A DNA stretch of 10,283 bases from Bacteroidales bacterium (GTDB lineage: Bacteria > Bacteroidota > Bacteroidia > Bacteroidales > UBA932), in contig JALNXR010000052.1 in assembly GCA_023230265.1 (NCBI GenBank), positions 1 through 10,283 on the forward strand, written 5' to 3'. Below the pieces are notes generated by a model. That model worked only from the letters and a program-made list of their open reading frames with translations. It had not been told where the DNA came from and did no database searches. Positions 1 through 5,758 of the stretch are shown piece after piece (position 1 is the stretch's first letter; each line of letters opens with the position of its first letter). A program made the position numbers and the translations under genes.

Positions 1-366
1 GATTAGTGCTCTGTGTTTAACAGAAAGCAAATCTGCTATCTTAAGCATTATAGAGGCTCTGACTGTCCAGGCAAGATCATTCCATATATTGTGAGCTCTC
101 ATTGCTGCATCAATTGCCATTTGAACCTCTTTTTCACCGGCTTTGTGGTAGATGGCAAGTGTGTGAGAATGGTTGTGAGGCATGACAACTTTTGAGGTAT
201 TTCCTGTGTATATCTCTTTACCGTCAATAATTAATGGAATTTCAACAACTGTATTGCTTTGTCTCTCCAGCTCCACTTCCAGCGCTACCCTCTCCTTTGA
301 GCCTTTAAGATATTCCAGTATCGGTTCATTTGATGGTAAGGGAAAGTTGTAAATTGAATTGTTCAT
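1..366 (-). CDS. pruA: 1-pyrroline-5-carboxylate dehydrogenase, N-terminal part (runs off left edge)
   Basis: The minus strand is open from an ATG at 366-364 to the window edge, giving 122 codons without a stop. The product resembles the N-terminus of L-glutamate gamma-semialdehyde (1-pyrroline-5-carboxylate) dehydrogenase. Seen: a start with NEPILEYLKGSKER (residues 13-26), then VEIPLIIDGKEI (41-52), VVMPHNHSHTLAIYHKAG (60-77) and a helix ending NDLAWTVRASIMLKIADLL (96-114). These match the leader and first NAD-binding segments of the roughly 540-residue P5CDH family; the catalytic Cys and Glu lie outside the window. Known role: NAD+-dependent oxidation of glutamate semialdehyde to glutamate, the second step of proline catabolism. 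The gene diverges from the dipeptidase gene at 559. No Shine-Dalgarno sequence is visible before the ATG. A perfect -7 box lies at 414-421. The family call is firm; separation from other aldehyde dehydrogenases rests on the N-terminus alone. Confidence 0.85.
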   Translation of the reverse strand, partial: MNNSIYNFPLPSNEPILEYLKGSKERVALEVELERQSNTVVEIPLIIDGKEIYTGNTSKVVMPHNHSHTLAIYHKAGEKEVQMAIDAAMRAHNIWNDLAWTVRASIMLKIADLLSVKHRALI

Positions 367-413
367 AACAGGATTAATTTTAAAAATTTATAAAGTTATT
401 TAATGATAATCTG

Positions 414-421
414 CAAATATA
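414..421 (-). promoter_or_regulatory. Bacteroidota-type -7 box for the pruA-like gene
   Basis: The minus strand reads TATATTTG, a perfect match to the Bacteroidota primary-sigma -7 consensus TAnnTTTG. It lies 48 bp before the ATG at 366, implying a leader of about 40 nt. No TTTG-like -33 element is visible 19-21 bp further upstream, so the call rests on the -7 box in very AT-rich DNA. Confidence 0.4.
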
Positions 422-495
422 AAATAAATTCCCTGTAATAATTTATGATATGACTACCCGCTCTATCCGGATTTGGAAAAATGGAAGTTAAAAGG

Positions 496-525
496 TTGTA
501 ATTTTTTTGAAAGAGAGTATCTTTA
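496..525 (+). promoter_or_regulatory. Candidate promoter of the dipeptidase-SDR unit
   Basis: A TTG at 496-498 and TATCTTTA at 518-525 (7 of 8 to TAnnTTTG) are separated by 19 bp, the spacing usual for Bacteroidota -33 and -7 elements. Transcription would begin near 531, about 28 nt before the ATG at 559. Fit and position are good, but the AT-rich context makes chance matches possible. Confidence 0.45.
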
Positions 526-558
526 TAAAAAAATAGAATACCTTGTAAAAAAAGCATT

Positions 559-1635
559 ATGGGGAATAGTAAATGTTTGGTAATTGATTCTCACTGTGAT
601 ACACCCTTAAGATTGTATGAGGGTGCTGATATAAGCAAAAGAGATGAGCAGGGGCATTTCGATTTTATCAGGATGAAAGAGGGAGGGGTGGATGTGGTTT
701 TTTTTGCAATATATACATCTAATTTTATTGAGCCTGATGCAGCCACCAGAAAAGCTATGCAGTTGATTGCCAGAACATATGATGCGGTAGAGAAGAGCCC
801 TGATAAGGTAGCGGTTGCTTTGTCGGCAGAAGATGCCCTTGAGTTGAAGGAGATGGGTTTGGGCGCGATCTTCATGGGGATGGAGAATGGTCTCCCGATT
901 CAGAAAGACCTTTCTCTACTCCGTCTGTTTTATGATATGGGAATCAGATACATGACGCTTACACACGGTGGCAATAACGAAATTTGTGACTCATCTTCTG
1001 CCACGGAGAAACGATGGTCGGGACTGAGTCCTTTTGGTAAAAAGGTTATAAAAGAGATGAACCGACTGGGAATGATTATTGATGTTTCACATATTTCTGA
1101 CGATTCATTTTATGACGTGCTCAAATATTCAAAAAAACCTGTTGTGGCAACTCACTCCTGCTGCCGGGCACTCGCTGATCTCCCAAGAAATATGTCCGAT
1201 GAAATGATTAAAGCCTTGGCAGCAAGCAACAGTGTGATACAGATCAATTTTTATCCTCCTTTCTTAGATAGGGAATTCTTCTTGCAGTTCAGACCTTTAT
1301 CTCAGGAATTTGATGAAATTCAGCAACTATGGAGAAAACATCCTGTAAAATACGAAACAGCTTTCCGGGAGATAAAACAAAAAATCAACGGACTAAAGAG
1401 ACCATCCTGCAAAGTTGTGGTGGATCACATAGAACATGCCGTAAAAACCGGAGGAATAGATTGTGTTGGAATAGGTTCTGATTTTGATGGGATTGAAATA
1501 ACACCTGAGGGGCTGGAAGGTGTGGAAAAAATACCTGTAATAAAAAAAGAACTTTCAAAAAGAGGATATTCCAAAGGTGATATTGATAAAATTATGGGTG
1601 GGAATTTTCTAAGGGTAATGAAAGATGTTTTTTAA
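559..1635 (+). CDS. Membrane dipeptidase family (peptidase M19) zinc dipeptidase
   Basis: The 358-residue product carries all landmark motifs of the M19 (renal dipeptidase-like) amidohydrolases. These are DSHCDTP with metal ligands H12 and D14, GMENG with the bridging E109, DVSHISD with H178, ATHSCCRAL with H199, and GSDFDGI with the catalytic-site D308. Ligand roles are assigned by analogy to human dipeptidase 1. The family hydrolyses dipeptides, including some with D-residues, using a binuclear zinc site in a TIM barrel. There is no signal peptide or lipobox before the first strand (CLVIDSH), so a cytoplasmic enzyme is expected, unlike the membrane-anchored animal enzyme. The ATG at 559 is preceded by an A-rich leader without a Shine-Dalgarno sequence. 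The stop is only 17 nt before the SDR gene, suggesting co-transcription. Substrate cannot be inferred from the sequence. Confidence 0.93.
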   Translation: MGNSKCLVIDSHCDTPLRLYEGADISKRDEQGHFDFIRMKEGGVDVVFFAIYTSNFIEPDAATRKAMQLIARTYDAVEKSPDKVAVALSAEDALELKEMGLGAIFMGMENGLPIQKDLSLLRLFYDMGIRYMTLTHGGNNEICDSSSATEKRWSGLSPFGKKVIKEMNRLGMIIDVSHISDDSFYDVLKYSKKPVVATHSCCRALADLPRNMSDEMIKALAASNSVIQINFYPPFLDREFFLQFRPLSQEFDEIQQLWRKHPVKYETAFREIKQKINGLKRPSCKVVVDHIEHAVKTGGIDCVGIGSDFDGIEITPEGLEGVEKIPVIKKELSKRGYSKGDIDKIMGGNFLRVMKDVF

Positions 1636-1652
1636 ATAATAGAGATAAAATC

Positions 1653-2417
1653 ATGATAAAGACAGTGTTGATAACCGGAGCTACTTCCGGAATTGGTAAA
1701 GCAGTTGCAGAACTTTTAGCGGCAGCAGGGAACAATCTGATAATTACAGGCAGGAGGGAAGCTCTCCTTACCGGTCTGGCAAAAAGACTCGAAAAGAGCC
1801 AGAAAATTAAGGTGCTTCCTCTCTGCTTTGATGTAAGGGATAAAATTGAGGTCGATAATAAGATCGGAAATTTGCCAGCAGAATGGAAAAAGATTGATGT
1901 TCTGGTCAACAATGCCGGTCTGGCTGTGGGTTTAAATCCTGTCAATGAGGGTATTCATGAGGACTGGGAGAGGATGATTGATACAAATATAAAAGGTTTG
2001 CTTTACGTTACCAGGATCGTATCAAACTATATGATTGAGAACAGGAGCGGACAAATTATCAATATCGGTTCTATTGCGGGAAAATCTGTATATCCAAACG
2101 GTAATGTTTATTGTGCCACAAAATTTGCCGTAGATGCATTATCAAAAGGTATGATGATGGATCTGCACAAGTACAACATAAAGGTTTCACAAATCTGTCC
2201 GGGAGCTGTGGAGACTGAGTTTTCCGAAGTAAGGTTCAAAGGAGACAAAGAGAGGGCTGCCGGAGTTTACAAAGGTTACACTCCTTTGGTTGCAGAAGAT
2301 ATTGCTAATGTCGTTCTTTTTGTTGTGAACACACCTCCTCACGTAAATATAAGCGATTTGGTAGTTATGCCAGTTGCTCAGGCTTCACCCAGTATTATCG
2401 ACAGAAAAGATGTGTGA
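1653..2417 (+). CDS. SDR-family NADP-dependent oxidoreductase, YdfG-like (3-hydroxy acid dehydrogenase / malonic semialdehyde reductase type)
   Basis: This is a 254-residue classical short-chain dehydrogenase. Seen: the cofactor motif TGATSGIG (8-15), TGRR (32-35) whose arginines favour NADP(H), D60 at the strand end, NNAG (86-89), N112, S140, the catalytic YCATK with Y153 and K157, and PG (183-184). The segments MIDTNIKGLLYVTR, FSEVRFKGD and HVNISDLVVMPVAQ closely follow E. coli YdfG (248 aa), which oxidises serine or 3-hydroxy acids and reduces malonic semialdehyde. The specific substrate is inferred from that resemblance. The gene begins 17 nt after the dipeptidase stop and has no promoter of its own in the gap. 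Its last codons overlap the hairpin at 2408-2437. Confidence 0.88.
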   Translation: MIKTVLITGATSGIGKAVAELLAAAGNNLIITGRREALLTGLAKRLEKSQKIKVLPLCFDVRDKIEVDNKIGNLPAEWKKIDVLVNNAGLAVGLNPVNEGIHEDWERMIDTNIKGLLYVTRIVSNYMIENRSGQIINIGSIAGKSVYPNGNVYCATKFAVDALSKGMMMDLHKYNIKVSQICPGAVETEFSEVRFKGDKERAAGVYKGYTPLVAEDIANVVLFVVNTPPHVNISDLVVMPVAQASPSIIDRKDV

Positions 2418-2437
2418 TCAGTAGCCGGAACACATCT
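2408..2437. terminator. Hairpin terminator between convergent units, best on the minus strand
   Basis: An 8-bp perfect stem, AGATGTGT (2408-2415) with ACACATCT (2430-2437), encloses a 14-nt loop. On the minus strand the stem is followed by TTTTCTGT when its last T is included, so it suits termination of the pyrD-cinA transcript, 22 nt past the cinA stop. On the plus strand it is followed by the weaker GTTATT and could end the dipeptidase-SDR transcript. It overlaps the last SDR codons. The stem is short and only moderately GC-rich. Confidence 0.5.
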
Positions 2438-2459
2438 GTTATTAAGCGAAACTAATGCG

Positions 2460-3734
2460 TTATAATTGCTGATGGTTAATAAAAAGCCTCAGACAGTTTA
2501 AAGCCTGTGAGGCTGATCTTTCAATTACCTGTTCACGCTTACCTGTAAAGATGAATTTGTGGGCAACAGTTCCGTTTATTCCTGAAACGGCAATCCACAC
2601 AGTGCCTACCGGCTTATCTGCAGTGCCACCGGACGGTCCGGCTATGCCGGTAACTGCTATTGAGTAGTCACTTCCAAGCATCTCTTTTACCGCTTCGGCC
2701 ATAGATACTGCACACTCTTTACTCACCGCTCCGTATTTTTCAATTATCATCTCATCAATTTTTAAAACATCAGTTTTTACAGAATTTGCATAGGCGACGA
2801 CTGATCCTTTAAAAAAAGATGAAGATCCTGGTAAAGATGTGATTCTGGAGGATATTCTGCCTCCTGTACAGGATTCTGCAACAGATAATGTTTTAGACTT
2901 TGAGGTTAATAATTTTGATATCACACTCTCAAGGGTATCATCGTCCTCTCCGTAAATACTCTCCTGTAATATCTCCTTTAATTGATTTACAGCCTCAGAA
3001 ACTATATTGATTGCAGTATCTCTCTCTTCTCCATAAACCGAGATCCTTAGTTTTACTCCTGATGAGGGTGCGGGAAGGTAAGCCAGGTGGAGTGAAGGAT
3101 TGAGAGTCTTCTCCCAGTCAGAGAGAATTTCACTTAACCTGGATTCGGCTATCCCGTATGTTAGTATTGTTTTGTGAATTATATCTCTAATAGGGTAGCA
3201 GATTCTGATGTATTCTGTCAACTGTTCCAGTAGTGCCCTCATCTCATAAGGAACACCGGGAAGCAGACAAACTATGGAGACAGGAGGTGAATCCGGAGCA
3301 GATTTTTTTTCGAATATCATACCCGGAGCAGTTCCTTCTCTGTTTATCAGCACTTTGCATCCCAGAGGAACCAGGGCTTGGTCTCTGTTTAAATCTGATA
3401 GTTCAACACCTCTTTTCCTGCAGATATTGTTAATTACCTCCAGTTGTCCGGGATGGTATGCGGTGAGAGGCATAGAGAACATGTCGGCGACAACTTTTTT
3501 TGTTTTGTCATCACTGGTAGGACCGAGTCCTCCTGTTACTATGACAATATCCGATAAATCCATACAGTGGGATAAACCCGATTCAATCTCCTTTTCATCA
3601 TCCCGGAGAGATACCATATAGACCACTCTTATACCTATTTTATTAAGTGCACGGGCAATTTCCCCCGAGTTTGTGTCATTGATCTGACCGATAAGTATTT
3701 CATCACCTATGGTACAGATGGAGGCAGTATGCAT
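2460..3734 (-). CDS. cinA: CinA-like protein: MoCF-type N-terminal domain plus nicotinamide-nucleotide amidohydrolase domain
   Basis: The 424-residue product is a full-length two-domain CinA. The N-terminal MoCF-biosynthesis/COG1058 domain starts SICTIGDEILIGQINDTNS (5-23) and has the phosphate-binding TGGLGPTSDD (67-76) and a LLPGVPYEM turn (157-165). The C-terminal PncC-type domain has LSVAESCTGG (283-292), FFKGSVVAYANSVK (307-320) and TGIAGPSGGT (362-371). In the family, the C-terminal domain deamidates NMN to nicotinic acid mononucleotide for pyridine-nucleotide recycling, and the N-terminal domain has ADP-ribose pyrophosphatase activity in characterised homologues. The old 'competence-damage' name comes from Gram-positive operons, and nothing here suggests competence. 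The start is 3 nt past the pyrD stop, so translation is probably coupled to pyrD. A hairpin terminator follows at 2408-2437. Confidence 0.94.
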   Translation of the reverse strand: MHTASICTIGDEILIGQINDTNSGEIARALNKIGIRVVYMVSLRDDEKEIESGLSHCMDLSDIVIVTGGLGPTSDDKTKKVVADMFSMPLTAYHPGQLEVINNICRKRGVELSDLNRDQALVPLGCKVLINREGTAPGMIFEKKSAPDSPPVSIVCLLPGVPYEMRALLEQLTEYIRICYPIRDIIHKTILTYGIAESRLSEILSDWEKTLNPSLHLAYLPAPSSGVKLRISVYGEERDTAINIVSEAVNQLKEILQESIYGEDDDTLESVISKLLTSKSKTLSVAESCTGGRISSRITSLPGSSSFFKGSVVAYANSVKTDVLKIDEMIIEKYGAVSKECAVSMAEAVKEMLGSDYSIAVTGIAGPSGGTADKPVGTVWIAVSGINGTVAHKFIFTGKREQVIERSASQALNCLRLFINHQQL

Positions 3735-3737
3735 AGA

Positions 3738-4766
3738 TTATCTGTTTGCTAAATGTTTAAGGATCTGTTTTACAAAACCAGGTCCGTTGTATATAAATCC
3801 TGTATAAATCTGCACAAGAGAGGCTCCGGCATCCAGCATCTCCTGAGCACGGTCAACTGTCGTAATTCCTCCGGAACCGATTACCGGAAGCACTCCGTTG
3901 CTCTTTTTGCATATGTACCTTATAATCTCCAAAGTTCTGTCAAACAGGGGAGCCCCGCTTAATCCGCCATCTCCTGCAGATTTTACAATTTGAGGATCAG
4001 ATACCAGATTCTCTCTTTTAAGAGTTGTATTGGCAGCAACCACTCCGTCAAGCCCGGATACAAGTATGAGTTCAATAACCTCATCCAGCTGTTCGTTTGT
4101 AAGATCAGGAGAGACTTTAAGCAGGATAGGCCGGTAGTTGTCGTAAAATCTTCTTAGTGCTGTAAGTCTGTCCACAATCTCAGATAACATCGATATGTTC
4201 TGGAGTTGAGTTAATCCCTTTACATTGGGACAGGAGACATTTATGGTGAAATAATCTACAAAATCATAAAGCTGTGCAAAACACTTTTCATAATCTTTTG
4301 CAGCTAAATCATTGGGAGTTGAAGAACATTTACTGATATTGCCTCCAATTATTACTTCCGGTTTTTTATTTTCCAGTGATCTGACGGCATGCCTGACCCC
4401 CTTGTTATTTATACCCATCCTGTTTATCAAGGCATTGTCCTGAGTTAATCTGAAAATCCTGGGTTTGGGATTTCCAATCTGTTCAAATGGAGTAAGAGAG
4501 CCAATTTCAATGAATCCAAAACCGAAATTAGCCATATCATTATAAATATCTCCATTCTTGTCAAATCCGGCAGCAAGTCCTATTGGATTGTCAAATTTAA
4601 GGCCCATGACCTCCTTTTCCAGCTTGGGATTCTTATAGTGGTAGAGCATCCGGATTATTTTCCCGGAAAAAGGTATGTACCGTAGAAATAGCAGAAGATT
4701 TACAACCATTTTATGAGCTGTTTCTGCAGAAAAAGAGAAGAATAGGGGTTTTAGGAGTTTGTACAT
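3738..4766 (-). CDS. pyrD: Dihydroorotate dehydrogenase, class 2-like (quinone-dependent)
   Basis: The 342-residue protein oxidises dihydroorotate to orotate in pyrimidine synthesis. The class 2 layout is clear: an N-terminal amphipathic helical extension (about 1-45, MYKLLKPLFFSFSAETAHKM) for membrane and quinone contact, then GLAAGFDKNG (63-72), NRMGINNKG (115-123), NVSCPN (176-181), LLKVSPDL (215-222), AANTT (244-248), GSGGI (297-301) and YTGF (321-324) for FMN and substrate. Expected ligands K70, N115, N176, N181, K217 and N246 are present. Oddly, the catalytic-base position, Ser175 in E. coli PyrD, is Cys179 here (TGT at 4230-4232), as in class 1 enzymes. The gene has its own perfect -7 box in the 33-nt gap after the XRE gene and lies 3 nt ahead of cinA. 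Length and helical extension argue against class 1. Confidence 0.93.
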   Translation of the reverse strand: MYKLLKPLFFSFSAETAHKMVVNLLLFLRYIPFSGKIIRMLYHYKNPKLEKEVMGLKFDNPIGLAAGFDKNGDIYNDMANFGFGFIEIGSLTPFEQIGNPKPRIFRLTQDNALINRMGINNKGVRHAVRSLENKKPEVIIGGNISKCSSTPNDLAAKDYEKCFAQLYDFVDYFTINVSCPNVKGLTQLQNISMLSEIVDRLTALRRFYDNYRPILLKVSPDLTNEQLDEVIELILVSGLDGVVAANTTLKRENLVSDPQIVKSAGDGGLSGAPLFDRTLEIIRYICKKSNGVLPVIGSGGITTVDRAQEMLDAGASLVQIYTGFIYNGPGFVKQILKHLANR

Positions 4767-4782
4767 TACAAAAAGATTTGTG

Positions 4783-4790
4783 CAAAGTTA
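4783..4790 (-). promoter_or_regulatory. -7 box for pyrD-cinA
   Basis: The minus strand reads TAACTTTG, a perfect TAnnTTTG followed by C, inside the 33-nt gap between the XRE stop and the pyrD ATG. It implies a leader of only about 10 nt. No clear -33 TTTG is seen, as it would fall in the XRE 3' end. It suggests pyrD-cinA can be transcribed independently of the regulator gene. Confidence 0.5.
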
Positions 4791-4799
4791 GAAATTAAT

Positions 4800-5246
4800 C
4801 TATTGTTCATTCTCACTTGCAGGATTGAAACCTTCAAAAGTGCCGTCTGTGTATAACACCAATATCTTTGCCGGAACTCTTTTTTTATGCCCATCTCCCG
4901 TAAAATTCGTGATTTTTTTATTCTCAGGGAGTTCAGAATCTAAATATTGATTATCAAATAACAGATCATCTGCTAGTTGAGAGTGTTCTTCACCCTTTTC
5001 ATCAACTCTCTTTTCTGATACAGGATTGGAGATTTGATCTCTGTACATCTTTCCACGCCCTGTAATCAGCCAATCCGGGTTGAGAGAGGGGAACTTTAAA
5101 CATAACCTGTTAATAAAGTCATAACTGGGTTTGTTCCTGCCGGACATTATATGGGAGAGACCCGATCTCTGAATGCCCAAAAGATCTGATAAACGTGCAG
5201 GGGAGAGTTGTTCTGCTGATAAAAATTGCTGTAAACGACTTTTCAT
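4800..5246 (-). CDS. XRE-family (HTH_3) transcriptional regulator, Bacteroidota type
   Basis: The 148-residue product starts MKSRLQQFLSAEQLSPARLS and has an N-terminal five-helix XRE domain (about 1-65). The recognition region is LGIQRSGLSHIMSGRNKPS (23-41), followed by FPSLNPDWLITGRGKMY (52-68), a signature of small Bacteroidota regulators. An acidic, probably flexible linker (about 70-120) leads to a basic C-terminal strand, KRVPAKILVLYTDGTFEGF. The ATG at 5246 is preferred: the reading frame extends to a TTG at 5279, but that adds 11 unconserved residues and puts the start among operator-like repeats. Upstream lie repeated TTTACA-N2-TGTAAA motifs, one overlapping a perfect -7 box, which suggests autoregulation (inference). 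It is 33 nt upstream of pyrD on the same strand, though pyrD has its own -7 box. The regulon is unknown. Confidence 0.85.
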   Translation of the reverse strand: MKSRLQQFLSAEQLSPARLSDLLGIQRSGLSHIMSGRNKPSYDFINRLCLKFPSLNPDWLITGRGKMYRDQISNPVSEKRVDEKGEEHSQLADDLLFDNQYLDSELPENKKITNFTGDGHKKRVPAKILVLYTDGTFEGFNPASENEQ

Positions 5247-5263
5247 AATTGTAAACTCAAGAA

Positions 5264-5277
5264 TACACAAATGTAAC
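5264..5277. promoter_or_regulatory. Operator-like site 1 overlapping the XRE -7 box
   Basis: TACACA-AA-TGTAAC matches TTTACA-N2-TGTAAA at 9 of 12 arm positions. On the minus strand it contains TACATTTG (5275-5268), a perfect TAnnTTTG box 22 nt before the XRE ATG. A bound protein here would cover the promoter. Because the motif itself resembles the -7 box, one of the two readings could be coincidental. Confidence 0.4.
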
Positions 5278-5287
5278 AATATTAATG

Positions 5288-5301
5288 TTTACATCTGTAA
5301 T
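5288..5301. promoter_or_regulatory. Operator-like site 2
   Basis: TTTACA-TC-TGTAAT, 11 of 12 arm positions in the inverted repeat. Its centre (5294.5) is exactly 24 bp from the centres of sites 1 and 3. It lies upstream of the XRE gene. Confidence 0.5.
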
Positions 5302-5311
5302 ATGCAAAGTA

Positions 5312-5325
5312 TTTACATTTGTAAA
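5312..5325. promoter_or_regulatory. Operator-like site 3, perfect inverted repeat
   Basis: TTTACA-TT-TGTAAA has perfect 6-bp arms. It is the best copy on the XRE side, 66-79 bp upstream of the XRE ATG, and 24 bp centre-to-centre from site 2. Confidence 0.55.
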
Positions 5326-5640
5326 ACAATCTAAATATATACAGTATCATATATCTTGCTTATCATGAATATACAGATAGATTTCGGTAATATATTATAT
5401 ATTCAACTAAAACTATCATTAAATATTATATATGTCTGGAATAGAGGCTTTAAAACTGAATACTGATAAATAATGTCAAAGAGTTACACTAATTATCCCT
5501 TTTATAGTCTGTTTTACCTTATGTGTAAATATATATAATATTTATAATATACTGGGAATATGCATTATATGATCATTTAAAGTTGGATATAAAAACTTAA
5601 ATTCAAAATTGTAAAAAGAATGCAAAATAGCATTACGAGA

Positions 5641-5654
5641 GTTACATATGTAAG
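5641..5654. promoter_or_regulatory. Operator-like site 4
   Basis: GTTACA-TA-TGTAAG contains the perfect 12-bp palindrome TTACATATGTAA. It forms an imperfect direct repeat with site 5 at 22-bp spacing, both beginning AGTTACAT. It lies about 105-120 bp upstream of the queA-like start. Confidence 0.5.
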
Positions 5655-5662
5655 CATAAGTA

Positions 5663-5676
5663 GTTACATGTGTCAT
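5663..5676. promoter_or_regulatory. Operator-like site 5
   Basis: GTTACA-TG-TGTCAT is a degraded right-arm copy, centred 22 bp from site 4. Its last base is shared with site 6. Confidence 0.35.
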
Positions 5677-5690
5677 TTACAATTGTAAAT
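5675..5690. promoter_or_regulatory. Operator-like site 6, perfect 16-bp palindrome
   Basis: ATTTACAATTGTAAAT is fully self-complementary and includes TTTACA-AT-TGTAAA. It is the longest copy in the window and ends 21 bp before the candidate -33 element of the queA-like gene. Confidence 0.55.
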
Positions 5691-5711
5691 TAATCTTCTT
5701 TTTTTAATTAT

Positions 5712-5742
5712 TTTCGCTTAAGTGGATAATTGTATAGTTTTG
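5712..5742 (+). promoter_or_regulatory. Candidate promoter of the queA-like gene
   Basis: TAGTTTTG at 5735-5742 is a perfect TAnnTTTG -7 box, and TTTC at 5712-5715 is a one-mismatch -33 element at 19-bp spacing. Transcription would start near 5749, leaving a leader of about 10 nt before the GTG at 5759. Confidence 0.5.
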
Positions 5743-5758
5743 TAAAAAATAATCGATT

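Larger units (their letters stand above)
5247..5758. other. 512-bp gene-free AT-rich divergent regulatory region
   Basis: This stretch between the divergent XRE and queA-like starts has no convincing coding region. Both ends carry inverted-repeat motifs related to TTTACA-N2-TGTAAA (5240-5325 and 5602-5690). The middle, about 5330-5600, is extremely AT-rich, with simple TATA-type palindromes such as AATATATTATATATT near 5395 and stray half-sites (TGTAAA at 5524-5529, GTTACA at 5483-5488). I see no tRNA, riboswitch or strong terminator in it. Confidence 0.6.

Noticed and set aside
13..195. 60-codon plus-strand frame at the left edge
   Set aside because: It is antisense to the pruA-like gene, whose protein similarity on the minus strand is clear.
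591..875. 94-codon frame antisense to the dipeptidase gene
   Set aside because: It lies wholly within a firmly identified gene, has no recognisable domain and is a by-product of that gene's codon pattern. The same holds for frames at 1592-1945, 3274-3621, 6065-6376 and 8338-8592.
5247..5279. N-terminal extension of the XRE protein from a TTG at 5279
   Set aside because: It adds 11 residues unlike the family N-terminus (MKSRLQQFL), uses a weaker start codon, and lies across operator-like repeats and the likely -7 box.
5365..5466. 33-codon plus-strand frame (MNIQIDFGN...) in the intergenic region
   Set aside because: It is short, of AT-driven composition, with no recognisable motif and no good promoter or leader; it is expected by chance in such DNA.
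5619..5634. Small hairpin AATGC-AAAATA-GCATT
   Set aside because: A 5-bp stem with no T-tract and no gene ending just upstream; not enough for a terminator or RNA element.
5721..5729. DnaA-box-like sequence (TTATCCACT on the minus strand), with TTATCCCTT at 5493-5501, suggesting an origin
   Set aside because: Only one near match and one poor match, no cluster of boxes, and no dnaA or other origin-linked gene nearby.
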